NCBI GenBank assembly: GCA_006937955.1
Contig: SSNP01000243.1
Location: 56,006-120,005, forward strand
Reading direction: 5' to 3'
Source: Pachypanchax playfairii
Taxonomy: Eukaryota > Chordata > Actinopteri > Cyprinodontiformes > Aplocheilidae
Length of the DNA: 64,000 nt
Position 1 is the first letter of the stretch, and every line of letters starts with the position of its first letter. The translations under genes and the position numbers were made by a program. The notes under the pieces were generated by a model. It made no database searches. It saw only the letters and a list, made by a program, of their open reading frames with translations, and had not been told where the DNA came from. Of the stretch, positions 1 through 14,872 are shown piece by piece.

Positions 1-3000
1 GATGATAACAGACTGATAGATGATAACAGACTGATAGATGATAACAGACTGATGGATGATAACAGACTGATGGATGATAACAGATTGATAGATGATAACA
101 GACTGATAGATGATAACAGACTGATGGATGATAACAGACTGATGGACGATAACAGACTGATAGATGATAACAGACTGATGGATGATAACAGACTGATGGA
201 CGATAACAGACTGATGGACGATAACAGACTGATGGATGATAACAGACTGATGGACGATAACAGACTGATGGACGATAACAGACTGATAGACGATAACAGA
301 CTGATGGACGATAACAGACTGATAGATGATAACAGACTGATGGATGATAACAGACTGATGGACGATAACAGACTGATGGACGATAACAGACTGATGGACG
401 ATAACAGACTGATAGACGATAACAGACTGATGGATGATAACAGACTGATGGACGATAACAGAATGATGGACGATAATAGACTGATGGACGATAACAGACT
501 GATGGACGATAACAGACTGATAGATGATAACAGAATGATGGACGATAACAGAATGATGGAGGATAACAGACTGATGGATGATAACAGAATGATGGAGGAT
601 AACAGACTGATGGATGATAACAGACTGATGGACGATAACAGACTGATAGATGATAACAGACTGATGGATGATAAAAGACTGATAGATGATAACAGACTGA
701 TGGATGATAACAGACTGATGGACGATAACAGACTGATGGACGATAACAGACTGATGGACGATAACAGACTGATGGACGATAACAGACTGATGGATGATAA
801 CAGACTGATGGACGATAACAGACTGATAGATGATAACAGACTGATGGATGATAAAAGACTAATAGATGATAACAGACTGATGGATGATAACAGACTGATG
901 GACGATAACAGACTGATAGATGATAACAGACTGATGGACGATAATAGACTGATGGACGATAACAGACTGATGGACGATAACAGACTGATGGATGATAAAA
1001 GACTGATAGATGATAACAGACTGATGGATGATAACAGAGTGATGGACGATAACAGACTGATAGATGATAACAGACTGATGGATGATAACAGACTGATGGA
1101 TGATAACAGACTGATGGATGATAACAGACTGATGGATGATAACAGACTGATGGATGATAACAGACTGATGGACGATAACAGACTGATAGACGATAACAGA
1201 CTGATGGATGATAACAGACTGATGGACGATAACAGACTGATAGATGATAACAGACTGATGGATGATAAAAGACTAATAGATGATAACAGACTGATGGATG
1301 ATAACAGACTGATGGACGATAACAGACTGATAGATGATAATAGACTGATGGACGATAATAGACTGATGGACGATAATAGACTGATGGACGATAACAGACT
1401 GATGGACGATAACAGACTGATGGACGATAACAGACTGATGGACGATAACAGACTGATGGATGATAACAGACTGATAGATGATAACAGACTGATGGATGAT
1501 AACAGACTGATGGATGATAACAGATTGATGGATGATAACAGATTGATGGATGATAACAGACTGATAGATGATAACAGACTGATAGACGATAACAGACTGA
1601 TGGATGATAACAGACTGATGGACGATAACAGACTGATGGATGATAACAGACTGATGGATGATAACAGACTGATGGATGATAACAGACTGATGGATGATAA
1701 CAGACTGATAGATGATAACAGACTGATAGATGATAACAGACTGATAGATGATAACAGATTGATGGATGATAACAGACTGATGGATGATAACAGACTGATG
1801 GATGATAACAGACTGATGGATGATAACAGACTGATAGATGATAACAGACTGATGGATGATAACAGATTGATGGATGATAACAGACTGATGGATGATAACA
1901 GACTGATGGATGATAACAGACTGATGGATGATAACAGACTGATAGATGATAACAGATTGATGGATGATAACAGATTGATAAATGATAACAGACTGATGGA
2001 TGATAACAGACTGATGGATGATAACAGACTGATAGATGATAACAGACTGATGGATGATAACAGACTGATAGATGATAACAGATTGATGGATGATAACAGA
2101 TTGATAGATGATAACAGACTGATGGATAATAACAGATTGATAGATGATAACAGACTGATGGACGATAACAGACTGATGGACGATAACAGACTGATAGATG
2201 ATAACAGACTGATGGACGATAACAGACTGATGGACGATAACAGACTGATGGACGATAACAGACTGATGGACGATAACCGACTGATAGACGATAACAGACT
2301 GATGGACGATAACAGACTGATGGACGATAACCGACTGATAGATGATAACAGACTGATGGATGATAACAGACTGATGGACGATAAGAGACTGATGGACGAT
2401 AACAGACTGATAGATGATAACAGACTGATGGACGATAACAGACTGATGGACGATAACAGACTGAGGGACGATAACAGACTGATGGACGATAACAGACTGA
2501 TGGACGATAATAGACTCAGACTGATAGATGATAACAGACTGATGGACGATAACAGACTGATGGACGATAACAGACTGATGGATGATAACAGACTGATGGA
2601 CGATAACAGACTGATGGATGATAACAGACTGATAGACGATAACAGACTGATAGATGATAACAGACTGATGGACGATAACAGACTGATGGACGATAACAGA
2701 CTGATGGACGATAACAGACTGATGGACGATAACAGACTGATGGACGATAACAGACTGATGGATGATAACAGACTGATGGATGATAACAGACTGATAGATG
2801 ATAACAGACTGATGGACGATAACAGACTGATGGACGATAACAGACTGATGGACGATAACAGACTGATGGACGATAACAGACTGATGGACGATAACCGACT
2901 GATAGATGATAACAGACTGATGGATGATAACAGACTGATGGATGATAACAGACTGATAGATGATAACAGACTGATAGATGATAACAGACTGATAGATGAT

Positions 3001-6000
3001 AACAGACTGATGGATGATAACAGACTGATGGATTATTACAGATTGATGGATGATAACAGACTGATGGATGATAACAGACTGATAGATGATAACAGATTGA
3101 TGGATGATAACAGATTGATAGATGATAACAGACTGATGGATGATAACAGACTGATGGATGATAACAGACTGATAGATGATAACAGACTGATAGATGATAA
3201 CAGACTGATAGACGATAACAGACTGATGGACGATAATAGAGTCAGACTGATAGATGATAACAGACTGATAGATGATAACAGACTGATAGATGATAACAGA
3301 CTGATGGATGATAACAGATTGATAGATGATAACAGACTGATGGATGATAACAGACTGATGGACGATAACAGACTGATAGATGACAACAGACTGATGGACG
3401 ATAACAGACTGATGGATGATAACAGACTGATGGATGATAACAGACTGATAGACGATAACCGACTGATGGATGATAACAGATTGATAGATGATAACAGACT
3501 GATGGATGATAAAAGACTGATAGATGATAACAGACTGATGGACGATAACAGACTGATGGACGATAACAGACTGATGGACGATAACAGACTGATGGATGAT
3601 AACAGACTGATGGACGATAACAGACTGATGGACGATAACCGACTGATAGACGATAACAGACTGATGGACGATAACAGATTGATGGATGATAACAGACTGA
3701 TAGATGATAACAGATTGATGGATGATAACAGATTGATGGATGATAACAGACTGATGGATGATAACAGACTGATGGATGATAACAGACTGATGGATGATAA
3801 AAGACTAATAGACGATAACAGACTGATGGACGATAACAGACTGATGGACGATAACAGACTGATGGATGATAACAGACTGATGGACGATAACAGACTGATA
3901 GATGATAACAGACTGATGGATGATAACAGACTGATAGATGATAACAGACTGATGGATGATAACAGACTGATGGATGATAACAGACTGATAGATGATAACA
4001 GATTGATGGATGATAACAGATTGATAGATGATAACAGACTGATGGATGATAACAGACTGATAGATGATAACAGACTGATAGATGATAACAGACTGATGGA
4101 TGATAACAGACTGATAGATGATAACAGATTGATGGATGATAACAGATTGATGGATGATAACAGATTGATGGATGATAACAGACTGATGGATGATAACAGA
4201 CTGATGGATGATAACAGATTGATGGATGATAACAGACTGATGGATGATAACAGACTGATGGATGATAACAGACTGATGGACGATAACAGACTGATAGATG
4301 ATAACAGACTGATAGATGATAACAGACTGATGGACGATAACAGACTGATGGACGATAACAGACTGATGGACGATAACAGACTGATGGACGATAACAGACT
4401 GATGGACGATAACAGACTGATGGACGATAACAGACTGATAGATGATAACAGACTGATAGATGATAACAGACGGATAGATGATAACAGACTGATGGACGAT
4501 AACAGACTGATAGATGATAACAGATTGATAGATGATAAAAGACTGATGGACGATAACAGACTGATAGATGATAACAGACTGATGGATGATAACAGACTGA
4601 TGGATGATAACAGACTGATGGATGATAACAGACTGATGGACGATAACAGACTGATGGACGATAACCGACTGATGGACGATAACAGACTGATGGACGATAA
4701 CAGACTGATGGACGATAACCGACTGATAGACGATAACAGACTGATGGACGATAACAGACTGATGGATGATAACAGACTGATAGACGATAACAGACTGATG
4801 GATGATAACAGACTGATGGACGATAACAGACTGATGGACGATAACAGACTGATGGATGATAACAGACTGATGGATGATAACAGACTGATAGATGATAACA
4901 GACTGATGGACGATAACAGACTGATGGACGATAACAGACTGATGGACGATAACAGACTGATGGATGATAACAGACTGATGGATTATAACAGACTGATAGA
5001 CGATAACAGACTGATGGACGATAAAAGACTGATGGACGATAATAGACTGATGGATGATAACAGACTGATGGACGATAACAGACTGATAGATGATAACAGA
5101 CTGATAGATGATAACAGACTGATGGACGATAACAGACTGATGGACGATAACAGACTGATAGATGATAACAGACTGATGGATGATAACAGACTGATAGATG
5201 ACAACAGACTGATAGATGATAACAGACTGATAGATGATAACAGACTGATGGATGATAACAGACTGATAGATGACAACAGACTGATAGATGACAACAGACT
5301 GATAGATGATAACAGACTGATGGACGATAACAGACTGATGGACGATAATAGAGTCAGACTGATAGATGATAACAGACTGATGGACGATAACAGACTGATG
5401 GACGATAACAGACTGATGGATGATAACAGACTGATGGACGATAACAGACTGATAGACGATAACAGACTGATGGACGATAACAGACTGATGGACGATAACA
5501 GACTGATGGACGATAACAGACTGATAGATGACAACAGACTGATGGACGATAACCGACTGATGGATGATAACAGATTGATAGATGATAACAGACTGATGGA
5601 TGATAAAAGACTGATAGATGATAACAGACTGATGGATGATAACAGACTGATGGACGATAACAGACTGATGGATGATAACAGATTGATAGATGATAACAGA
5701 CTGATGGATGATAACAGATTGATAGATGATAACAGACTGATGGATGATAACAGATTGATAGATGATAACAGACTGATGGATGATAACAGACTGATGGATG
5801 ATAACAGATTGATGGATGATAACAGACTGATAGATGATAACAGATTGATGGATGATAACAGACTGATAGATGATAACAGATTGATGGATGATAACAGACT
5901 GATAGATGATAACAGACTGATAGATGATAACAGACTGATGGATGATAACAGATTGATAGATGATAACAGATTGATGGTTGATAACAGATTGATAGATGAT

Positions 6001-6099
6001 AACAGATTGATAGGTGATAACAGATTGATAGGTGATAACAGACTGATAGATGATAACAGACTGATGGATGATAACAGACTGATAGATGATAACAGACTG

Positions 6100-6801
6100 A
6101 TGGATTATTACAGATTGATGGATGATAACAGACTGATAGATGATAACAGACTGATGGATGATAACAGATTGATAGATGATAACAGATTGATGGATGATAA
6201 CAGATTGATAGATGATAACAGATTGATAGGTGATAACAGATTGATGGATGATAACAGATTGATAGATGATAACAGATTGATAGATGATAACAGACTGATG
6301 GATGATAACAGACTGATAGATGATAACAGACTGATGGATTATTACAGATTGATGGATGATAACAGACTGATAGATGATAACAGACTGATGGATGATAACA
6401 GATTGATAGATGATAACAGATTGATGGATGATAACAGATTGATAGATGATAACAGATTGATAGGTGATAACAGATTGATGGATGATAACAGATTGATAGA
6501 TGATAACAGATTGATAGATGATAACAGACTGATGGATGATAACAGACTGATAGATGATAACAGACTGATGGATTATTACAGATTGATGGATGATAACAGA
6601 CTGATAGATGATAACAGACTGATGGATGATAACAGATTGATAGATGATAACAGATTGATGGATGATAACAGATTGATAGATGATAACAGATTGATAGGTG
6701 ATAACAGATTGATGGATGATAACAGATTGATAGATGATAACAGATTGATAGATGATAACAGACTGATGGATGATAACAGACTGATAGATGATAACAGACT
6801 G
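6100..6801. repeat. Higher-order repeat: three tandem 234-bp (13-unit) copies
   Basis: A rare variant unit containing GGATTATTACAG starts at 6100, 6334 and 6568, exactly 234 bp apart. The order of M/I, D/G and YY variants in the translated hexapeptides is the same in all three 13-unit blocks. This shows block-wise duplication inside the satellite, as expected from unequal exchange or replication slippage. Confidence 0.9.
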
Positions 6802-9800
6802 ATAGACGATAACAGACTGATGGATGATAACAGACTGATGGACGATAACAGACTGAGGGATGATAAGAGACTGATGGATGATAACAGACTGATGGATGAT
6901 AACAGACTGATAGATGATAACAGACTGATGGATGATAACAGATTGATGGATGATAACAGACTGATAGATGATAACAGACTGATAGATGATAACAGACTGA
7001 TAGATGATAACAGACTGATGGATGATAACAGATTGATGGATGATAACAGACTGATAGATGATAACAGACTGATGGATGATAACAGACTGATAGATGATAA
7101 CAGACTGATGGATTATTACAGATTGATAGATGATAACAGACTGATAGATGATAACAGAATGATGGATGATAACAGACTGATGGATGATAACAGACTGATA
7201 GACGATAACAGACTGATGGACGATAACAGACTGATAGATGATAACAGACTGATGGATGATAACAGATTGATGGATGATAACAGACTGATAGATGATAACA
7301 GACTGATGGATGATAACAGACTGATAGATGATAACAGACTGATAGATGATAACAGACTGATAGATGATAACAGATTGATGGATGATAACAGATTGATAGA
7401 TGATAACAGATTGATAGATGATAACAGACTGATAGATGATAACAGACTGATGGATGATAACAGACTGATAGATGATAACAGACTGATGGATGATAACAGA
7501 CTGATGGATGATAACAGACTGATAGATGATAACAGACTGATGGATGATAACAGATTGATGGATGATAACAGACTGATAGATGATAACAGACTGATGGATG
7601 ATAACAGACTGATAGATGATAACAGACTGATGGATGATAACAGATTGATGGATGATAACAGACTGATAGATGATAACAGACTGATGGATGATAACAGATT
7701 GATGGATGATAACAGACTGATAGATGATAACAGACTGATAGATGATAACAGACTGATAGATGATAACAGACTGATAGATGATAACAGACTGATGGATGAT
7801 AACAGATTGATGGATGATAACAGATTGATAGATGATAACAGACTGATGGATGATAACAGACTGATAGATGATAACAGACTGATGGATGATAACAGATTGA
7901 TAGATGATAACAGACTGATAGATGATAACAGACTGATGGATGATAACAGACTGATAGATGATAACAGACTGATGGATGATAACAGATTGATGGATGATAA
8001 CAGACTGATGGATGATAACAGACTGATAGATGATAACAGACTGATCGATGATAACAGATTGATAGATGATAACAGATTGATAGGTGATAACAGATTGATA
8101 GGTGATAACAGACTGATAGATGATAACAGACTGATGGATGATAACAGACTGATAGATGATAACAGACTGATGGATTATTACAGATTGATGGATATAACAG
8201 ACTGATGGATGATAACAGACTGATAGATGATAACAGACTGATAGATGATAACAGACTGATAGATGATAACAGACTGATGGATGATAACAGACTGATGGAT
8301 GATAACAGATTGATGGATGATAACAGATTGATAGATGATAACAGACTGATAGATGATAACAGACTGATAGATGATAACAGACTGATGGATGATAACAGAT
8401 TGATGGATGATAACAGACTGATAGATGATAACAGATTGATGGATGATAACAGATTGATAGGTGATAACAGAATGATAGATGATAACAGACTGATGGATGA
8501 TAACAGACTGATGGATGATAACAGACTGATAGATGATAACAGACTGATGGATGATAACAGACTGATAGATGATAACAGATTGATGGATGATAACAGACTG
8601 ATAGATGATAACAGATTGATGGATGATAACAGACTGATAGATGATAACAGATTGATAGGTGATAACAGATTGATAGATGATAACAGACTGATAGATGATA
8701 ACAGACTGATGGATTATTACAGATTGATGGATGATAACAGACTGATAGATGATAACAGACTGATGGATGATAACAGATTGATAGATGATAACAGATTGAT
8801 AGGTGATAAAGACTGATAGATGATAACAGATTGATGGATGATAACAGATTGATAGATGATAACAGATTGATAGGTGATAACAGATTGATAGATGATAACA
8901 GACTGATAGATGATAACAGACTGATGGATGATAACAGACTGATGGATGATAACAGACTGATAGATGATAACAGACTGATGGATGATAACAGATTGATGGA
9001 TGATAACAGACTGATGGATGATAACAGACTGATAGATGATAACAGACTGATAGATGATAACAGACTGATAGATGATAACAGATTGATGGATGATAACAGA
9101 TTGATAGATGATAACAGATTGATAGGTGATAACAGATTGATAGGTGATAACAGACTGATAGATGATAACAGACTGATGGATGATAACAGATTGATGGATG
9201 ATAACAGACTGATAGATGATAACAGACTGATAGATGATAACAGACTGATGGATGATAACAGACTGATAGATGATAACAGATTGATGGATGATAACAGACT
9301 GATAGATGATAACAGACTGATAGATGATAACAGACTGATGGATGATAACAGACTGATAGATGATAACAGACTGATGGATGATAACAGATTGATGGATGAT
9401 AACAGACTGATAGATGATAACAGACTGATGGATGATAACAGATTGATGGATGATAACAGATTGATGGATGATAACAGATTGATAGATGATAACAGATTGA
9501 TAGGTGATAACAGACTGATAGATGATAACAGACTGATAGATGATAACAGATTGATGGATGATAACAGACTGATAGATGATAACAGACTGATGGATGATAA
9601 CAGATTGATGGATGATAACAGACTGATAGATGATAACAGACAGATGGATGATAACAGATTGATAGATGACAACAGACTGATGGATGATAACAGACTGATA
9701 GATGATAACAGACTGATGGATGATAACAGATTGATAGATGATAACAGACTGATGGATGATAACAGATTGATAGATGATAACAGACTGATAGGTGATAACA

Positions 9801-11839
9801 GATTGATAGGTGATAACAGAATGATGGATGATAACAGATTGATAGGTGATAACAGACTGATAGATGATAACAGACTGATGGATGATAACAGATTGATGGA
9901 TGATAACAGATTGATGGATGATAACAGATTGATAGATGATAACAGACTGATAGGTGATAACAGACTGATAGATGATAACAGACTGATGGATGATAACAGA
10001 TTGATGGATGATAACAGATTGATGGATGATAACAGATTGATAGATGATAACAGACTGATGGATGATAACAGACTGATAGATGATAACAGACTGATGGATT
10101 ATTACAGATTGATGGATGATAACAGACTGATAGATGATAACAGACTGATGGATGATAACAGATTGATAGATAATAACAGACTGATAGATAATAACAGACT
10201 GATAGATGATAACAGACTGATAGATGATAACAGATTGATGGATGATAACAGACTGATGGATGATAACAGATTGATGGATGATAACAGACTGATAGATGAT
10301 AACAGACTGATGGATGACAACAGACTGATGGATGATAACAGACTGATAGATGATAACAGACTGATGGATTATTACAGATTGATGGATGATAACAGACTGA
10401 TAGATGATAACAGACTGATGGATGATAACAGACTGATAGATGATAACAGACTGATGGATGACAACAGACTGATGGATGATAACAGACTGATAGATGATAA
10501 CAGACTGATGGATTATTACAGATTGATGGATGATAACAGACTGATAGATGATAACAGACTGATGGATGATAACAGATTGATAGATGATAACAGACTGATA
10601 GATGATAACAGACTGATAGATGATAACAGACTGATGGATGATAACAGACAGATAGAGGATAACAGACTGATAGATGATAACAGACTGATGGATTATTACA
10701 GATTGATGGATGATAACAGACTGATAGATGATAACAGACTGATGGATGATAACAGATTGATAGATGATAACAGACTGATGGATGATAACAGACTGATGGA
10801 TGATAACAGATTGATAGATGATAACAGATTGATAGGTGATAACAGACTGATAGAAGATAACAGACTGATGGATGATAACAGACTGATAGATGATAACAGA
10901 CTGATGGATGATAACAGATTGATAGATGATAACAGACTGATGGATGATAACAGATTGATAGATGATAACAGACTGATGGATGATAACAGACTGATAGATG
11001 ATAACAGACTGATGGATGATAACAGACTGATGGATGATAACAGATTGATAGATGATAACAGACTGATGGATGATAACAGACTGATGGATGATAACAGACT
11101 GATGGATGATAACAGATTGATAGATGATAACAGACTGATGGATGATAACAGACTGATAGATGATAACAGACTGATGGACGATAACAGACTGATGGACGAT
11201 AACAGACTGATGGACGATAACAGACTGATGGACGATAACAGACTGATGGACGATAACCGACTGATAGACGATAACAGACTGATGGACGATAACAGACTGA
11301 TGGACGATAACAGACTGATAGATGATAACAGACTGATGGATGATAACAGACTGATGGATGATAACAGACTGATGGATGATAACAGATTGATAGATGATAA
11401 CAGATTGATAGGTTATAACAGATTGATAGGTGATAACAGACTGATAGATGATAACAGATTGATGGATGATAACAGATTGATAGATGATAACAGATTGATA
11501 GGTGATAACAGATTGATAGGTGATAACAGACTGATGGATGATAACAGACTGATAGATGATAACAGATTGATGGATGATAACAGACTGATAGATGATAACA
11601 GACTGATGGATGATAACAGACTGATGGATGATAACAGACTGATAGATGATAACAGACTGATGGATGATAACAGACTGATGGATGACAACAGATTGATGGA
11701 TGATAACAGACTGATAGATGATAACAGACTGATGGATGATAACAGATTGATGGATGATAACAGACTGATAGATGATAACAGACTGATAGATGATAACAGA
11801 CTGATGGATGATAACAGACTGATAGATGATAACAGACTG

Positions 11840-12073
11840 ATGGATTATTACAGATTGATGGATGATAACAGACTGATAGATGATAACAGACTGATGGATG
11901 ATAACAGATTGATAGATGATAACAGATTGATGGATGATAACAGATTGATAGATGATAACAGATTGATAGGTGATAACAGATTGATGGATGATAACAGATT
12001 GATAGATGATAACAGATTGATAGATGATAACAGACTGATGGATGATAACAGACTGATAGATGATAACAGACTG
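11840..12073. repeat. Distant copy of the 234-bp higher-order repeat
   Basis: The same 13-unit block, starting with the GGATTATTACAG unit at 11840 and followed by the next such unit at 12074, reappears about 5 kb from the triple block at 6100. The order of unit variants matches, so this is a duplicate of that block and not independent mutation. Confidence 0.8.
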
Positions 12074-13417
12074 ATGGATTATTACAGATTGATGGATGAT
12101 AACAGACTGATAGATGATAACAGACTGATGGATGATAACAGATTGATAGATAATAACAGACTGATAGATAATAACAGACTGATAGATGATAACAGACTGA
12201 TAGATGATAACAGACTGATGGATTATTACAGATTGATGGATGATAACAGACTGATAGATGATAACAGACTGATGGATGATAACAGACTGATAGATGATAA
12301 CAGACTGATGGATTATTACAGATTGATAGATGATAACAGACTGATGGATGATAACAGACTGATGGATGATAACAGACTGATAGATGATAACAGACTGATA
12401 GATGATAACAGACTGATAGATGATAACAGACTGATAGATGATAACAGACTGATGGATGATAACAGATTGATAGATGATAACAGATTGATAGGTGATAACA
12501 GACTGATAGATGATAACAGATTGATGGATGATAACAGATTGATAGATGATAACAGATTGATAGGTGATAACAGATTGATAGGTGATAACAGACTGATAGA
12601 TGATAACAGACTGATGGATGATAACAGATTGATGGATGATAACAGATTGATAGATGATAACAGATTGATAGGTGATAACAGATTGATAGATGATAACAGA
12701 CTGATAGATGATAACAGATTGATGGATGATAACAGATTGATAGATGATAACAGATTGATAGGTTATAACAGATTGATAGGTGATAACAGACTGATAGATG
12801 ATAACAGATTGATGGATGATAACAGATTGATAGGTGATAACAGATTGATAGGTGATAACAGATTGATAGGTGATAACAGACTGATGGATGATAACAGACT
12901 GATAGATGATAACAGATTGATGGATGATAACAGACTGATAGACGATAACAGACTGATGGACGATAACAGACTGATAGATGATAACAGACTGATGGATGAT
13001 AACAGACTGATGGATGATAACAGACTGATGGATGATAACAGACTGATAGATGATAACAGACTGATAGATGATAACAGACTGATGGATGATAACAGATTGA
13101 TGGATGATAACAGACTGATAGATGATAACAGATTGATGGACGATAACAGACTGATGGATGATAACAGATTGATGGACGATAACAGACTGATGGATGATAA
13201 CAGACTGATGGATGATAACAGACTGATAGATGATAACAGACTGATAGATGATAACAGATTGATGGACGATAACAGACTGATGGATGATAACAGATTGATA
13301 GATGATAACAGACTGATGGATGATAACAGACTGATGGATGATAACAGACTGATAGATGATAACAGATTGATAGATGATAACAGACTGATGGACGATAACA
13401 GACTGATAGATGATAAA

Positions 13418-13867
13418 TCTTTAAAATCCTGCTGGTAAGATAGAACTAAAACATCATCTTTACATTTAAGATCTAAAATAAATCTGTTATGTTTTCACAC
13501 AAAACTGGGTCATGGCTTCAGTTTAGGAACCTTTTCATGTCTAAAAATGTCAGAGGTCAGATGTCCAGTATCCAGAAAAACAAACAAACAAACAAACTAC
13601 AGGTAGAGAGACTACAGAGCACAGTCTGTAAGAACTGTTCATCAATACAACGTTAAAAGACTAAAGGAAAGTCTGGCTGCTTTGAAGGAAAATACAGTGA
13701 AAATGTGTGACTTGAGACTTTTGCACAGTGCTATCAGTCAAGAGCTGCTGTTTGTCTGTATTTCATGGTGTATTTCACTTTTCCTGTGATTGTAGTTAAG
13801 ACAAACTAGGTGCGAAGAACAAATAATGTTAAATACAGCTCACTTAGATAACCAACGATACAAACAG
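13418..13867. other. Non-repetitive spacer right of the satellite
   Basis: About 450 bp of AT-rich sequence with no coding exon, tRNA-like or transposon signal that I can recognise. I infer that it belongs to a rasgrp3 intron. Confidence 0.4.
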
Positions 13868-14650
13868 ATAAAATGTGACCCTTTATCTGGCAGCACTCGG
13901 ACTAGAAAGCTCGGGGGTCTGGATCACAGACTGATGTGTTGGATCTCACTGGAAGAATGGGTGTCATCTTGGAGAAGCTGCAGGTTCGGTTCTATGTGGA
14001 GGAGTGTTTGATTGGCTGTTTCATGTAATTTGGTTTTATTTGGCTGTTTGGGATTCTCCACAAAAGTGTACCATATGGACAACAGGAGCTGCTGAAATTC
14101 TTCGGCTTCGATCTAATCACTCTTATCTTTGTTTCGGCTGGCCTCAAAGCAAATGTACTAAAGTCTCCTGGAGCAGCGAGTACGGAGGACCACTGCCCCT
14201 CCCTTCCCCTGTCCACTGGACGCCAACAGACTGAGGACAGACATAACAATCAGTTCTGGCCCAGAGATGGTGTCCTTGACTTTTCTCTGCATGCATACAC
14301 ACACTGATCGCACTTCACATCCCTACAAAAGTTCTCGACATGTCTCGTTTATTGTCCCCCGCTAAGGCTTTTTTTCAAACTCAAACAGCGCCACCCAGTG
14401 GGCGCTGCATGAGAGGAATTTTTTTTACCTATCTCCCCTCATGTGTTCTTTTCTGGTTTCTGCATATAATTTTATACGTGCATATACTATATGTATGTGT
14501 ATCTTATACTCTCATCTGGTGCCCTAGGTGGCTGCCTCGGGAGAGTGAGAGAGAAAATATGTCTCCAATCCATTACGTTGTGCTTCTGTATAATGACAAT
14601 AAACCTCCTTGTACCTTGTATCTTGTATCTTTCAGATCACATTTCTTTCT
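13868..14650 (+). repeat. Dispersed repeat, copy 1 (probable non-LTR 3' region)
   Basis: The stretch beginning TATCTGGCAGCACTCGG at 13870 is clearly related to 23789-24180, sharing blocks such as GGGTGTCATCTTGGAGAAGC. Both copies end in an ACAATAAA sequence followed by short tandem tails: CTTGTAT repeats here, CAATT repeats in the other copy. Such tails suggest a non-LTR retrotransposon or SINE 3' end, but I do not recognise the family. It lies in a rasgrp3 intron. Confidence 0.5.
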
Positions 14651-14755
14651 ATATTTGTTATAAATATAAAAAGTATATAAAAAGTAAATGTGAAATCCTA
14701 CGTATGTAATTAAAGAAGAACCTGGTAAATATTCCAGTATTCCTCTCTCTACCAG

Positions 14756-14872
14756 AAACTCCTGCATCTGCAGAACTTCAACACTCTGATGGCCGTGGTC
14801 GGGGGACTGAGTCACAGCTCCATCTCTCGGCTGAAAGAAACTCATGCTTTCCTGGCTCCTGAAGTTGTGAAG
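14756..14872 (+). CDS. rasgrp3: rasgrp3 exon: RasGEF domain segment
   Basis: 39 codons in phase 0, flanked by ACCAG and GTATCA. It encodes the conserved CDC25-domain stretch containing NFNTLMAVVGGLSHSSISRL, which precedes the catalytic helical hairpin. It is internal to the protein, so earlier coding exons must exist upstream. Confidence 0.95.

Larger units (their letters stand above)
1..13417. repeat. 18-bp satellite array, about 745 tandem units
   Basis: The unit is GATGATAACAGACTGATG. It is repeated without interruption from the window edge to the junction with unique DNA near 13417. Frequent unit variants are GAC for the first GAT, TTG for CTG, ATA for ATG, CGA for AGA, and GGT for GAT. 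GAC-type units dominate roughly 1-5500; TTG and GGT types dominate after about 5900. A 6-bp insertion (near 2514, 3240 and 5350) keeps the 18-bp reading frame, while single-base deletions near 8191 and 8805 break it. Because 18 is divisible by three, the plus strand has one long open frame (52-8205, then 8205-8816 and 8831-13438) and all three minus frames are largely open. I see no promoter, splice signal or non-repeat domain, so I call it satellite DNA. The left end is not in the window. Confidence 0.97.

Noticed and set aside
52..8205. 2717-codon open frame as a real protein gene
   Set aside because: It is entirely satellite units, begins and ends with the array, and has no promoter, splice site or unique domain; openness follows from an 18-bp unit without stop in this frame. 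Kept only as a finding.
3805..9672. 1955-codon minus-strand open frame
   Set aside because: All three minus frames of the unit lack stops, so long frames are expected by chance; the frame changes character (ISLLSS, SVCYHP, SVIIHQ) at the single-base deletions.
1..13417. CRISPR array
   Set aside because: Units are contiguous without unique spacers and the DNA is vertebrate.
13826..14249. Short open frames as an upstream rasgrp3 exon or a gene
   Set aside because: They fall in a dispersed repeat that recurs at 23789, and none resembles RasGRP.
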